From positions 1 through 29,810 of the forward strand of contig JAOXYB010066944.1 of NCBI GenBank assembly GCA_028565635.1: DNA of 29,810 bases. The letters are read 5' to 3'. The first letter of the stretch is position 1, and the number at the start of each line of letters is the position of its first letter. Below, piece after piece: positions 24,901 to 29,810 of the stretch. A program made the position numbers and the translations under genes. The DNA comes from Phoronis ovalis. Its lineage: Eukaryota; Phoronida; Phoronidae. Under the pieces are notes generated by a model. The model was not told where the DNA came from, searched no databases, and saw only the letters and a program-made list of their open reading frames with translations.

Positions 24901-27900
24901 CTGTGAGATCACAGTTACAAGCCAAGGCTCCATTAAAATATTGTGTCACAATGGAAAATATCCTACTTTCACAAGACCCTGGTTGTGTTGGGCCAATTCT
25001 ACAATTGTGCGAAAAGTAATTGAAATGAAGAGGACAATACTTCTAGTGTTCTTTCAAATGTAAGACGTGGAACAGTAAAATAATTAATAGAGACTTTTTC
25101 TTCAAATTAAGGCCACCTAATTAACATTAAATGAATCTTATGCACATCCAATAAGGAAGTTGACAATTTGAATAACTATATATTATAAATCATTACTAAT
25201 TAACTACATAATGTTAGTCATTAAGAAAATTTATTAAAACACTTGCAGCATTCCTTACATGTTAACCAAAATTTATAAGCCTTAGGGACAAAAGCAATAA
25301 ACGGTAAAAAAAATTAAAATTGGATGGTGGTTTTAATGCAAGCTGCTAAATTATTGCCAAATATGTTCAAAGTATGCAAAAACTAAAAGATAAATAAATT
25401 AATCAAAATTATAATATCTTTCACAAAATAAATGCTTAATCCATTTAATATTAATAATTATATAAACTTTAAAGTTAATATTTAATTACAATTTTTGTTA
25501 ATTTTTTGCAATTCTTTTACAATTTATTGCCAACTTTGGGGTAAAATCCTCACAAAAGTTATTAATATTAATTTAAATTAATAGGCATTTTAATATGTCA
25601 CCTGCTTATTGTCAGACTATAAAGCACTAATGACTAGCACAATTAATTGATTCATATAAGTATATTATATAATGCCATGCTATCTGCATAAATATAAATT
25701 ATATATATTATGCTAAAATTTAAAATTTAAATTTTGGACAGATGCATAATATTATATTATATCATACCAACTGTTCACGATGCATGTACGCACACCAGAC
25801 TTGAGAAGCCTTAACCTTAACACTCCACCTCTCATTCAAGAGTACCGGTCATGCAAGGGGAGTTAATAAAATGTTCCATTGATTGAAATGGTAATGGTAT
25901 ACATAATTTATCTCACAAAAAATACAATAACTAAGCCACAACAATCAGATTAAACTTACAAACTAGAATTAGTTCCATTCCTCCTGTAATTAAAAAAGAC
26001 AACCGTACAATTAGTGTCAATTAATATTATAACTATTAATATTATTTCCGAAAAGACTATTTGCATGCACTTGAGGGCGCTACAATCAGACCCTTTCAAT
26101 ACTGGCATCCTTTAGCTATATGCGCAAAATTTGTTTTTAAATCTGACTTTAGAACAGCTTTAACTGGTCAAAATTTAACAAAACAAAAAAATATTAAGAA
26201 ATAGTTGTCAGACTGTTTATGTATTGATAAGCTCACAAAAAGGAGGGTATTTCTTAGATCAAAGAACATAACTTTTTTTTTGGTTTTGACTCAGCATGCT
26301 AAGGATGCATTTTGTGAATGAGCACATGCAGAACTACGTCATTGTTCATTCACAGGATGCGATATGCTGGGATCGTTTGGGCCTGAGACTGGTTGCTCCA
26401 CCAAGTGCATGCAAAATAGTCTATTGATGATTAATAATTATTGAATCAATTGTATTCATTTCACTTCACCTCCAACGACAGTCAAATAGTTTAATGTTGG
26501 ATTTGAAGTACTTCGATTTTTTAATAATGGTTGCAAAACAATTTACAAACTTTATTTATTGTGGACACAGTACATGATAATGCTATTGCATGGAATACTT
26601 ACGGAGAGCCATTGTCCATTACATCACATTGAAGGTTAAAACGTTCATAATTCTCACCAAGAACTTTAGATGTGTTATAAAACTCATATGGAATAACAAC
26701 TACTCGATCCTAAAAAAAATTCAAAAACAAAGTTAACTTAAAAATGTCTAAAAGCATGCTGCCTATTAAAGATTTTGACTCACATTATAATAACATGATG
26801 GGAAAATTCAAACATTTTAACTACTATTTAATACCGTATATAAAATTAAATTAACTTTAACAAAAAAGGGCTTTTATTCTCAAGTTATGTAAAATTCTGT
26901 TTATCTGAAACAAACAAGTTCACTTCTAACAATGAAACTAGGTGTCTTGTTACATTTCAATATCTCAAATAATAAAATCACAAATTCATGACAGTCATAT
27001 AGTTTTGTAAGAAATCCCTGACTTTCATTAACCAACAAGAAACGGACAATCATGTGGCATTGGCTTTGAATAGGATATTTTCCTATACCAAGAAAGAAAA
27101 TTATCCGCAATAATAAATTAAAGTGTTAATACTCACAATGAGAAACTCGTTTCCAGATCTTTCTGTTATATTCACGTTAATAGTATAGTCTCCAGAATTT
27201 AAGTTATGTGGTGAGATTGTTTGACCTAAAGTCACATAACACCATATCTCCAAACATACTGAAGTTGGAAGAAAGTTCACTTCTCCAACTATTGCCTCTT
27301 TACCTGTATAAAAAGATGATCGGAACTGTTAGTTATTTAAAAAGTTGTGTAAGTAATGTAATGCAAAAAATATCTAAAACAGCTAACAAAGTGTACTAGT
27401 TTTAATTATAATAAAATAAATTAATTTGTCAATTATAATAATTAAAGTACTTCATGTCAACAATTCGAAGGTTTTTTTAAACACTCTCTGTTGTAATGGA
27501 AATTACATGCACCCTCAACCTCCATAACTACTTTTTAAGGGATATATTACCTCGTTGCTGGAACAAATCTTTTTTGATTTCAAAGCTAACATAATAAAAT
27601 AATATTCAAATAATGACATTTAGCTGACAAGTAAGTTACACGCCAAGATCTGTAATTGCTGATTCGATAGTGGACAATTCACAAGACAGTATTGAAATCA
27701 TTCTATATTTTGCTACAGACAGTAATCAATTCATGTTTAGAATACTTCAGAATGTTTCTTTCAAACTTTCTTACCCGCTTGGTTTACAACAACATTTCCC
27801 GTAACTTGTAAGCGAGCAGAGTAGCGAAGACTGATTAAATAATCTCCGCTTACATTTACACCGATTGGTGTCGGTGGAACTGTAAAATTGGTTTCAACAG

Positions 27901-29810
27901 CTACACCCTAAAAAAATATTTTAGAATTTTATTACTGATACACTTTGAGAATAAACAGAAGACATTTTCAAATTAAAATACTTCGGAATTAAAGAGATTT
28001 CTCTGTCATGGTAAATTTTCCAATAAACTATTTTGAAATTATTACAATTAATGAATTAGAACTGCTGATAAGTATTATTCTGCAAAAATTACAACTACAA
28101 TATATTATTAATTAATGTTATCATGGTAGCCAAAAAAGTCACAAACTACATGGCATGCTGCATACTCCCCATACTACAAGTCAAAGTGCCTCGCTATTCA
28201 CACATAACTTCACTGCCGTAAAGTATAATTCTTTGTGTTGTGCATTACTATATTTACCAATATTCCTAGATTTGCAATTTATGTAGGCTTACCCCAACTC
28301 CTAAATTCAAATAACCAATATCATGGAACGGAACCTGGACACGGGAGAAATTTGGTGATTCTAGTGTTTCAAATTCACCAGTGATAAAATTGAGATATGA
28401 AGCATAAAATCCATCCAATGCCCTGTAAAAATAAAGTTAGTACAATAAAAGAAGATATTCCACAGTTATTAAAGTCATAATCTATTTTAGTCATGATAAA
28501 TGCAGTTTACTACTTAATATTGCTTGAGCGGAGTTTTTATGCAAATAACTTCAGGATTAATCACAGTGACTAATTACAGATGGATACATATTAATGTAAA
28601 CTGTGATGATGTGGTATAAAAAGGGATTTAAAACAATAACTGAACACAGACACTTACTCGTTACACTGTCTCCCTCCAATGTTAGAGCGGCACAGACACT
28701 GTCCCGTATTCTTGTCACAAACCGGACTGACACTTCCACCTACGTCACAATCACAGGGAGTGCATCCAAAAGAGTTGTTAGCTTCTAAGCCATAAAAGCC
28801 ATCAGAACACTCAAAACAGCTTCGGCTTGATGTAAAAGTCTTACAGGGGCACTGCCCCATGGCATCCCCATTGCAAATTGTCGATCCATTTATTGTACCA
28901 GGTGTATAGCAGTGACAGGCTGAAAATAGAAATATGACACACTTTATTAGTTAGTATACTATTTACTATCATATGGTCAACCATACTATTCTAATAAAAC
29001 CAAAAAATAAAATGTAAAGAAACATTTTAAAGTACACAGATTCCTAAGCTGTTGTTTGTAAAAGTTTGAATGGTATCGGGAAAATTATTAGCGAGTTAAA
29101 TCGAAGCAAGAACAACATTTTTTATTGAAGTTTACAGTATAACTAACTATAATTTTTCTATTTTTGGACAGGTATGGAAAAAAAGCTCCATATAGGTATT
29201 CTGTGGAATTATTAGATGTTGATATTGAAATGGTCAAATTTACCAAGTGAACATACTTTTATTTACTTTGCACCTGCTTGCTAAAAATCCCCCACCGATT
29301 GACTGGGAAATTCACTATCTGATGCACCACAGAATTGACCTTGAATTCCACAGGCATACTTTTACCAGTTCCACACAATTAATGATAAGATATATTAAGT
29401 TATTCGATGACAGAGCGTGCTGCTGGATCAATTGACAAACACTGTGAGAATTTGTGTGAGTTGGGTTTTTGTCTTTTTTGATTTTTTTACAATAAATTTA
29501 AAAAATTAAAACACCAAAACTAATATTTCAAAAAAGTTCAGATTTTAACATTAAATGTTTACTCTCATGGCAGATTCGATACCAGTGCAACTAAGAAGTG
29601 ACTTTTTTACTTGACTGCATGACAAAATGACATATATCAATTGACTGACAAATTTCCAAAACATCTTTGACGATGTTCAGAGTGTCTTATTTAATGCTTG
29701 TTTTAACTACAGTACCATCAACATACCAGCATTAACTACCTTTAGTTACTAGCAATGATTTAGTATAATTATTTCTTTCCTGAAAAACAGAACAATCTTT
29801 ACCTTGGCAG
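696..29810 (-). CDS. LAMA-like: Laminin alpha chain gene, partial (39 exons, both ends outside window)
   Basis: This is a secreted extracellular-matrix subunit expected to pair with beta and gamma laminins through its coiled coil and to bind cells through its LG domains. Exons in gene order: 29810-29803, 28919-28658, 28422-28293, 27907-27775, 27303-27137, 26709-26603, 25983-25960, 24998-24778, 24571-24435, 23419-23204, 22973-22833, 22239-21767, 21397-21286, 20946-20805, 20529-20346, 19858-19662, 18321-18172, 17674-17522, 17010-16861, 16353-16091, 15864-15547, 15039-14890, 14148-13995, 13496-13311, 12850-12706, 12421-12177, 11235-11110, 10281-10093, 9835-9513, 9258-9149, 8183-8042, 7462-7058, 6511-6342, 5704-5566, 5254-5105, 2523-2375, 1847-1662, 1426-1169, 900-696. 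Every intron is GT-AG and every phase joins without a stop. Domain order identifies an alpha chain, since only alpha chains carry C-terminal LG modules. Start, signal peptide, LN domain and stop lie outside. Single exon edges could be off by an alternative splice site. Confidence 0.95.
1169..5254 (-). CDS. Laminin alpha: LG3 domain and Thr/Pro-rich LG3-LG4 linker
   Basis: Exons 5254-5105 (VAAGIRFTSRQAFAQYRTYS ... DPNGILVYTEDPA), 2523-2375 (IVLYLALTNGNLYLQYSEGS ... HRVTVDLSGA), 1847-1662 (FLSFGGVRDDITLNNGFPLK, RSFIGGIANIQVNY) and 1426-1169. The fold pattern is LG, but the two canonical cysteines are missing: the 'f.GC' site reads FIGG, and the site near the end reads ISLAGFSAP. The last exon then gives PLPYTTTTPIPTTAAPTC, a Thr/Pro-rich hinge at the place where alpha chains are often cleaved or swivel between LG3 and LG4. 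The first intron of this block, 5104-2524, is the largest in the window and holds the pogo-like transposon. Confidence 0.9.
2935..3131. mobile_element. Short TIR (MITE-like) element, copy A, compact foldback form
   Basis: The left end AGACTACTTGCCTGCACTTG then GTGGAGCCAC matches the left end of copy B. The right end (...GCATGCTAGGATCATTTGGG ... AATGCAAATAGCT) resembles the reverse complement of that same end. The centre keeps ATGAACAATG and an AGTTCT...TGCA stretch shared with copy B. At about 197 bp it appears to be two copies of one arm around a small core. The pogo-like element begins directly at its right edge. No protein is encoded. Confidence 0.7.
3134..3157 (+). repeat. Left terminal inverted repeat of the pogo-like element
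   Basis: It pairs with 5051-5074 with a single mismatch in 24 bp. TA immediately outside each end is the target duplication. Confidence 0.92.
3326..4709 (+). pseudogene. Pogo-type DDE transposase pseudogene
   Basis: The open frame starting at 3326 gives a basic N-terminus (SKKRKREYN) and a helix-turn-helix-like segment (EIHAKIGKYAVDNGNTKAAR, ESSVRSIKKPY). The same frame then meets TGA at 3650-3652 and TAG at 3833-3835. It continues from 3917 with the catalytic core: NWDQTG (Asp codon 4004-4006), IFDVFAAHRT (Asp 4331-4333) and CQPLD (Asp 4439-4441), with 35 residues between the last two acids by my count. That DDD pattern and the NWDQT and AHRT motifs belong to the pogo/Tigger/CENP-B group (DDE_1 family). 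Between about 4441 and 4500 the frame shifts; the C-terminus (NLQWYAENIMAA ... ARAAEN) is in the next frame and ends at 4709. Three lesions mean no functional enzyme. The first stop could be a CGA-to-TGA transition (inference). Confidence 0.9.
5051..5074 (-). repeat. Right terminal inverted repeat of the pogo-like element
   Basis: The reverse complement starts CTGTAAATCCCTTTATTTTC, identical to the left end for 20 bases. TA follows at 5075-5076. Confidence 0.92.
5566..7462 (-). CDS. Laminin alpha: LG2 domain
   Basis: LG2 starts inside exon 7462-7058 after a short Pro/Thr linker (PPSVAPTTMS), with FDGFGYLQLNLEAFDV, AVLLLVDQPGSTQYYGIYLV, DGHLLFQYG and the Trp of SWFE. Exon 6511-6342 continues with NETYAMLYIR, NLTQLTNGRLFIGGQT and DVVDS. 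Exon 5704-5566 finishes with NSSFAGCINTLQLSG ... ISLSGCYPT, the two LG cysteines. The single exon spanning the end of LG1 and the start of LG2 shows that intron positions do not follow domain borders in this part of the gene. All three junctions keep phase (0, 2, 0). Confidence 0.92.
7058..9835 (-). CDS. Laminin alpha: LG1 (laminin G-like) domain
   Basis: Built from the end of exon 9835-9513 (VRFYGNASV ... ELGTQNGSMGLLFFVEDPA), exon 9258-9149 (LVNGSIVYRFNLGSGVVELS ... WFKVVATR), exon 8183-8042 (VLVLSNQFYIAGLPTSYQ) and the start of exon 7462-7058 (NNGFIGCIHNLEYNHQLL ... GYTSC). The order 'GLLfFv', 'l.nG.l.y.f', 'W..v...R', 'f.iGGlp', 'GfiGCi.nl ... C' is the standard LG sandwich. LG1-3 of alpha chains carry integrin-binding activity together with the coil ends of beta and gamma. 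It is unusual in having an extra closely spaced pair, ICDGCW, before the conserved Trp, and a doubled cysteine, SCC, at the end, so there may be one additional disulfide. Confidence 0.92.
8184..9148. other. LG1 intron, 965 bp
   Basis: Apart from the palindrome at 8869-8926 I recognise nothing. A less AT-rich patch at about 8400-8680 has no open frame and no match to the repeat families seen elsewhere in the window. Confidence 0.7.
8869..8926. repeat. Long near-perfect palindrome (22-bp arms, 2-base loop)
   Basis: Arms 8875-8896 and 8899-8920 are exact reverse complements (TGACCCTGCTTATTCATAAG plus CA). Only CC lies between them. After one mismatch the pairing resumes for 5 bp (CAGTC at 8869-8873 with GACTG at 8922-8926). 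It lies in an LG1 intron. It may be a foldback remnant or a DNA hairpin; it has no oligo-T tract or gene context that would make it a terminator. Confidence 0.93.
9513..12850 (-). CDS. Laminin alpha: C-terminal half of the coiled coil, running into LG1
   Basis: Exons 12850-12706, 12421-12177, 11235-11110, 10281-10093 and 9835-9513. It resumes after FN2 with ITGWLTDAAILESLINQTRD and continues as helix-forming sequence through DAITNYETVAAMLNESL, LEAQANTSRALSGS, LQSSISQWQEINAEMVRVQD and LRQNINNKMATVQAKLARAK. In the last exon the coil ends near EQPVRFYGNAS, where LG1 begins. That is about 290 residues of coil, nearly the same as the half before FN2. There are many sequons and almost no cysteine until LG1, as expected for an alpha chain. 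Exon phases are 1, 2, 1, 1 and 1 on entry. Confidence 0.9.
10282..11109. other. Coiled-coil intron, 828 bp, nothing recognised
   Basis: The only structure is a small hairpin near 10785-10808 (ACTGCTACA against TGTAGCAGT, short loop). No open frame of note. Confidence 0.7.
11236..12176. other. Coiled-coil intron, 941 bp
   Basis: An imperfect inverted repeat lies at about 11876-11940 (AAATGCCAG against CTGGCATTT, with flanking CCATAAAAA-type arms). A very short plus-strand peptide near 11670 (LQGDFNTHA) recalls a LINE endonuclease motif but is too small and too broken to call. Confidence 0.65.
13311..13496 (-). CDS. Fibronectin type II (FN2) module inside the laminin alpha coiled coil
   Basis: A single 186-nt exon in phase 1 at both ends. 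The module reads GAPCVFPFIYQGVTYTQC, then a short loop, VLWCATTSNFDSDS, and LWGHC. This gives the four FN2 cysteines plus the conserved 'CvFPFiY.g..Y..C', 'WC.Tt.nfD.D' and 'WG.C' positions. FN2 modules (in fibronectin, MMP-2/MMP-9, mannose receptor and seminal plasma proteins) usually bind gelatin or collagen, or phospholipid head groups. The frame runs on from the preceding exon (...GRDNSG) and into the next (...TLPSITGW), so it is part of the laminin reading frame and not a separate gene. The acceptor is TGTATGCTTAG and the donor a consensus GTAAGT. FN2 identity is very likely. Whether every transcript includes it cannot be told from DNA. Confidence 0.93.
13995..16353 (-). CDS. Laminin alpha: interchain cysteines and N-terminal half of the coiled coil
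   Basis: Exons 16353-16091, 15864-15547, 15039-14890 and 14148-13995, about 295 residues. It opens with ECGSCQKSV; paired cysteines here join the three laminin chains at the top of the long arm. The rest is Gln-, Asn-, Leu- and Ala-rich helix without internal prolines or cysteines (for example SQLHEQDMELQAIQTLLNDT and RVQSHTVFNQSL). It ends with ALANYEGRDNS, a glycine-containing break just before the FN2 exon. Internal junctions are phase 0, which differs from the phase 1 habit of the LE exons. The last donor (GTTTGT, at 13994-13989) is weak. With the C-terminal half the coil totals about 585 residues without FN2, close to the usual length for alpha chains. Confidence 0.9.
14149..15546. other. 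Two coiled-coil introns around exon 15039-14890, no gene seen
   Basis: The introns 14149-14889 and 15040-15546 hold AT-rich sequence. The 79-codon minus-strand frame at 15125-15361 has no suitable splice sites, no coiled-coil character and no recognised motif, so it is left out. Confidence 0.7.
16861..20946 (-). CDS. Laminin alpha: LE repeat tract after L4 (LEc)
   Basis: Exons 20946-20805, 20529-20346, 19858-19662, 18321-18172, 17674-17522 and 17010-16861. The first closes the LE interrupted by L4 (NCAYGYKRMN ... GECVPC). Six further modules start at CDCNGHSDYC, CPCYEPRVVNNTC, CDCNANSQQC, CNCILESTVNQSSIC, CTCNADGSETLQC and CSCDSVGSVNYTEPC. The CDCNGHS form and the 'NC.HNstG..Ce.C..GY.Gda' form are typical of LE repeats just after L4. 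Most junctions are phase 1, with one phase 0 and one phase 2, so exon edges only partly follow repeat edges. The NIDNV-type nidogen-binding sequence of gamma chains is absent, as expected for an alpha chain. Confidence 0.95.
18705..19118. repeat. 29-bp minisatellite, about 14-15 units
   Basis: Consensus unit: ACAATGTCCAATAGGTGACA followed by TATTCAGGA. Most units are identical or differ by one or two bases; the one near 18930 is shortened. The array decays at its right end into GTCCATAGGTGGCATGAAG. It lies in the 1.34-kb intron between LE exons 19858-19662 and 18321-18172. The unit does not encode anything in frame with the gene. Confidence 0.95.
19969..20170. repeat. 50-bp tandem repeat, four units
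   Basis: Units begin with GCATCACTTATCTTTATGTA at 19971, 20021, 20071 and 20123. They continue through GTTTTTTAAAGCTATGATTA and TACATACTTA. The third unit carries a 2-bp insertion. The near identity points to recent tandem duplication. Intronic, just upstream of LE exon 19858-19662 on the gene strand. Confidence 0.95.
21286..22973 (-). CDS. Laminin alpha: laminin IV type A (L4 / laminin B) domain inserted in an LE repeat
   Basis: Exon 22973-22833 completes the split LE (MLCDTCIAGSFDL, ENGCLDCICMGITSNC) and enters the domain with WFKDI. Exon 22239-21767 (473 nt, the largest here) encodes the core, with SKLYWQHPSQFSGNFLERYG, VNFTIIYS, a region of strand-like sequence, and the late segment LTRGEFLLAISDVKKLSIPA. 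Exon 21397-21286 carries the typical exit, VSLSGLRQTDVEECQCGVGY followed by TGLSCQ, corresponding to 'ld.A....a...VE.C.Cp.GY.G.SC'. The 'qFlGnq...YGg.L.f.i.y' pattern is partly kept. Known L4 domains are about 200 residues, which matches. There are several sequons (NIS, NLS, NFT, NSS, NTT). Confidence 0.95.
22277..22655 (+). mobile_element. Short TIR (MITE-like) element, copy B
   Basis: About 380 bp between AGACTATTTGCATGCACTTG and the inverted end CAAGTGCATGCAAA. The similarity of the two ends extends inward with gaps to CAGACCC on each side. It contains a central inverted pair around GTGAATGAACAATG and CATTCACAAAATG, and no long open frame. It lies in the intron between the two main L4 exons. 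The family is not recognised and no clear target duplication is visible. Confidence 0.82.
23204..24998 (-). CDS. Laminin alpha: LE repeats between the IVb-like and L4 domains
   Basis: Exons 24998-24778, 24571-24435 and 23419-23204. The first begins with the exit of the globular domain, SCESRIFSIVTQYFNGALAC. Its 'C..r.FSl...YNNGAl.C.C' pattern is a hallmark of alpha chains at this point. Three full LE modules follow: CNCDLTGSVNNTC ... DGC; CSCAGTNPIC ... EGC; and CLCNNTGSTNLQC ... TGC. A fourth, CGCDQRGSVNSTC ... GQCPC, is split by the L4 domain. Each full module shows the eight-cysteine spacing with the 'GQC.C' loop. Junctions are phase 1, phase 0 and phase 0. Confidence 0.93.
23420..24434. 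other. LE intron, 1,015 bp, unrecognised sequence
   Basis: The left half is very AT-rich. The stretch from about 23895 to 24200 is less AT-rich and includes a short hairpin-like GTCGGTCGTAATTCCGAC. It may be an old repeat, but I cannot match it to another copy in the window. Confidence 0.65.
24999..25959. other. Intron downstream of the microexon, 961 bp, nothing recognised
   Basis: Extremely AT-rich, with low-complexity palindromic tracts such as AAAATTTAAATTTT near 25720. A short less AT-rich patch at about 25775-25860 has no coding signal. Confidence 0.7.
25960..25983 (-). CDS. Laminin alpha: 24-nt microexon at the end of the IVb-like domain
   Basis: The acceptor is TTAATTACAG and the donor a consensus GTAAGT. 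The exon enters and leaves in phase 2, giving RNGTNSS between ...MDNGSP and LIGPTQPGSC. It adds a glycosylation sequon (NGT, or NSS) in a loop before the returning LE repeat. Because 24 is a multiple of three, skipping it would also keep the frame. It is accepted because both sites are strong and the phase joins both neighbours. Confidence 0.8.
26054..26422 (-). mobile_element. Short TIR (MITE-like) element, copy C, inverted relative to copy B
   Basis: This copy is the reverse complement of copy B along its whole length. Shared landmarks include GGGCGCTACA, CTTAGATCAAAGAACATAA, AAGGATGCATTTTGTGAATG and GATCGTTTGGG, ending CCAAGTGCATGCAAAATAGTC. It sits in the intron before the 24-nt microexon. 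The two copies differ by scattered substitutions and small indels, so the insertions are not very recent. Confidence 0.85.
26603..28422 (-). CDS. Laminin alpha: internal globular domain, IVb/LF-like
   Basis: Four exons (28422-28293, 27907-27775, 27303-27137, 26709-26603) encode about 180 residues of beta-rich, cysteine-poor sequence. Landmarks are VQVPFHDIGYLNLGVG, SGDYLISLRYSARL, VCLEIWCYVTLGQ and FLIDRVVVIPYEFYNTS. In alpha3, alpha5 and LanA-type chains, a globular domain between LEa and LEb has the same plan: an aromatic 'Y.l.lRY' strand, a pair of closely spaced cysteines, and a 'LD.V.lvP..Y' strand near the end. Several Asn-X-Ser/Thr sites (NFS, NFT, NVS, NIT, NTS) suggest heavy glycosylation. 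It does not resemble the L4 domain further along, so it is a different fold insertion. The exact family name rests on position and general pattern, not on a profile search. Confidence 0.75.
28658..29810 (-). CDS. Laminin alpha: laminin-type EGF (LE) repeats before the IVb-like domain
   Basis: Exons 29810-29803 (only its last 8 bases, ending Cys-Gln plus one base) and 28919-28658. The large exon starts in phase 1 with CHCYTPGT, continues through GQCPCK, SRSCFEC and DGFYG, and then begins a second LE with CDCDVGGSVSPVC, GQCLC and GGRQC. LE modules are disulfide-bonded rods with eight cysteines each. The second repeat breaks off after its sixth cysteine and runs into NEALDGFYASYL, which is how an LE is interrupted by an inserted globular domain in laminin alpha chains. 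The donor at 28657-28652 is a consensus GTAAGT. The tiny edge exon is supported only by its phase and by supplying the Cys-Gln that precedes the repeat. Confidence 0.88.
28920..29802. other. Intron between the first two LE exons in the window, 883 bp
   Basis: It holds an imperfect inverted pair, TTCTGTGGAATT near 29200 and AATTCCACAGG near 29343. The plus-strand frame between them has no recognisable domain. Possibly an old foldback repeat. Confidence 0.6.

Noticed and set aside
1-29810. CRISPR arrays, tRNA or rRNA genes, operons or bacterial-type systems
   Set aside because: The sequence is intron-rich animal DNA; the repeat arrays have no spacers and no RNA-gene signature was seen. I do not see a multi-gene system, only one gene with an unusual domain.

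Overview
The window is animal nuclear DNA. Nearly all of it is one large, intron-rich gene on the minus strand that encodes a laminin alpha chain, a secreted subunit of the basement-membrane heterotrimer. I placed 39 coding exons by hand (38 complete GT-AG introns). Their phases match at every junction, giving about 2,373 codons without a stop. The gene runs off both ends: the N-terminal LN domain and first LE repeats lie beyond base 29810, and the rest of LG4 plus LG5 lie beyond base 1. The AT-rich introns, roughly 200-1,300 bp apart from one of 2.6 kb, and the divergent globular domains suggest an invertebrate, perhaps an early-branching one such as a sponge. I cannot name the species.

Reading in gene order (right to left), the protein is: LE repeats (29810-28658); an alpha-type internal globular domain resembling IVb/LF (28658-24998); LE repeats (24998-23204); a laminin IV type A/L4 domain (22973-21286); a run of LE repeats (21397-16861); an interchain cysteine pair and long coiled coil (16353 to about 9680); LG1, LG2 and LG3 (about 9680-1169); a Thr/Pro-rich linker; and the start of LG4 (1426-696). 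The order IVb, LE, L4, LE, coil, LG resembles the alpha3/alpha5/arthropod LanA class.

The most unusual feature is one exon at 13311-13496 that encodes a clear four-cysteine fibronectin type II (FN2) module, spliced in frame into the middle of the coiled coil. The exon has symmetric 1-1 phase, as expected of a shuffled module, and could be skipped without breaking the frame. I know of no laminin with this arrangement.

The introns hold mobile and repetitive DNA. There is a decayed pogo-like Tc1/mariner element (3134-5074) with intact TIRs and a TA target duplication. Three copies of a short TIR element occur at 2935-3131, 22277-22655 and 26054-26422; the last two are inverted relative to each other. 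There is also a 29-bp minisatellite (about 18705-19118), a 50-bp tandem repeat (19969-20170), a near-perfect hairpin (8869-8926) and a GACA microsatellite (33-60). I saw no RNA gene, no CRISPR array, no promoter and no second host gene. The plus-strand open frames outside the transposon are chance or shadow frames.
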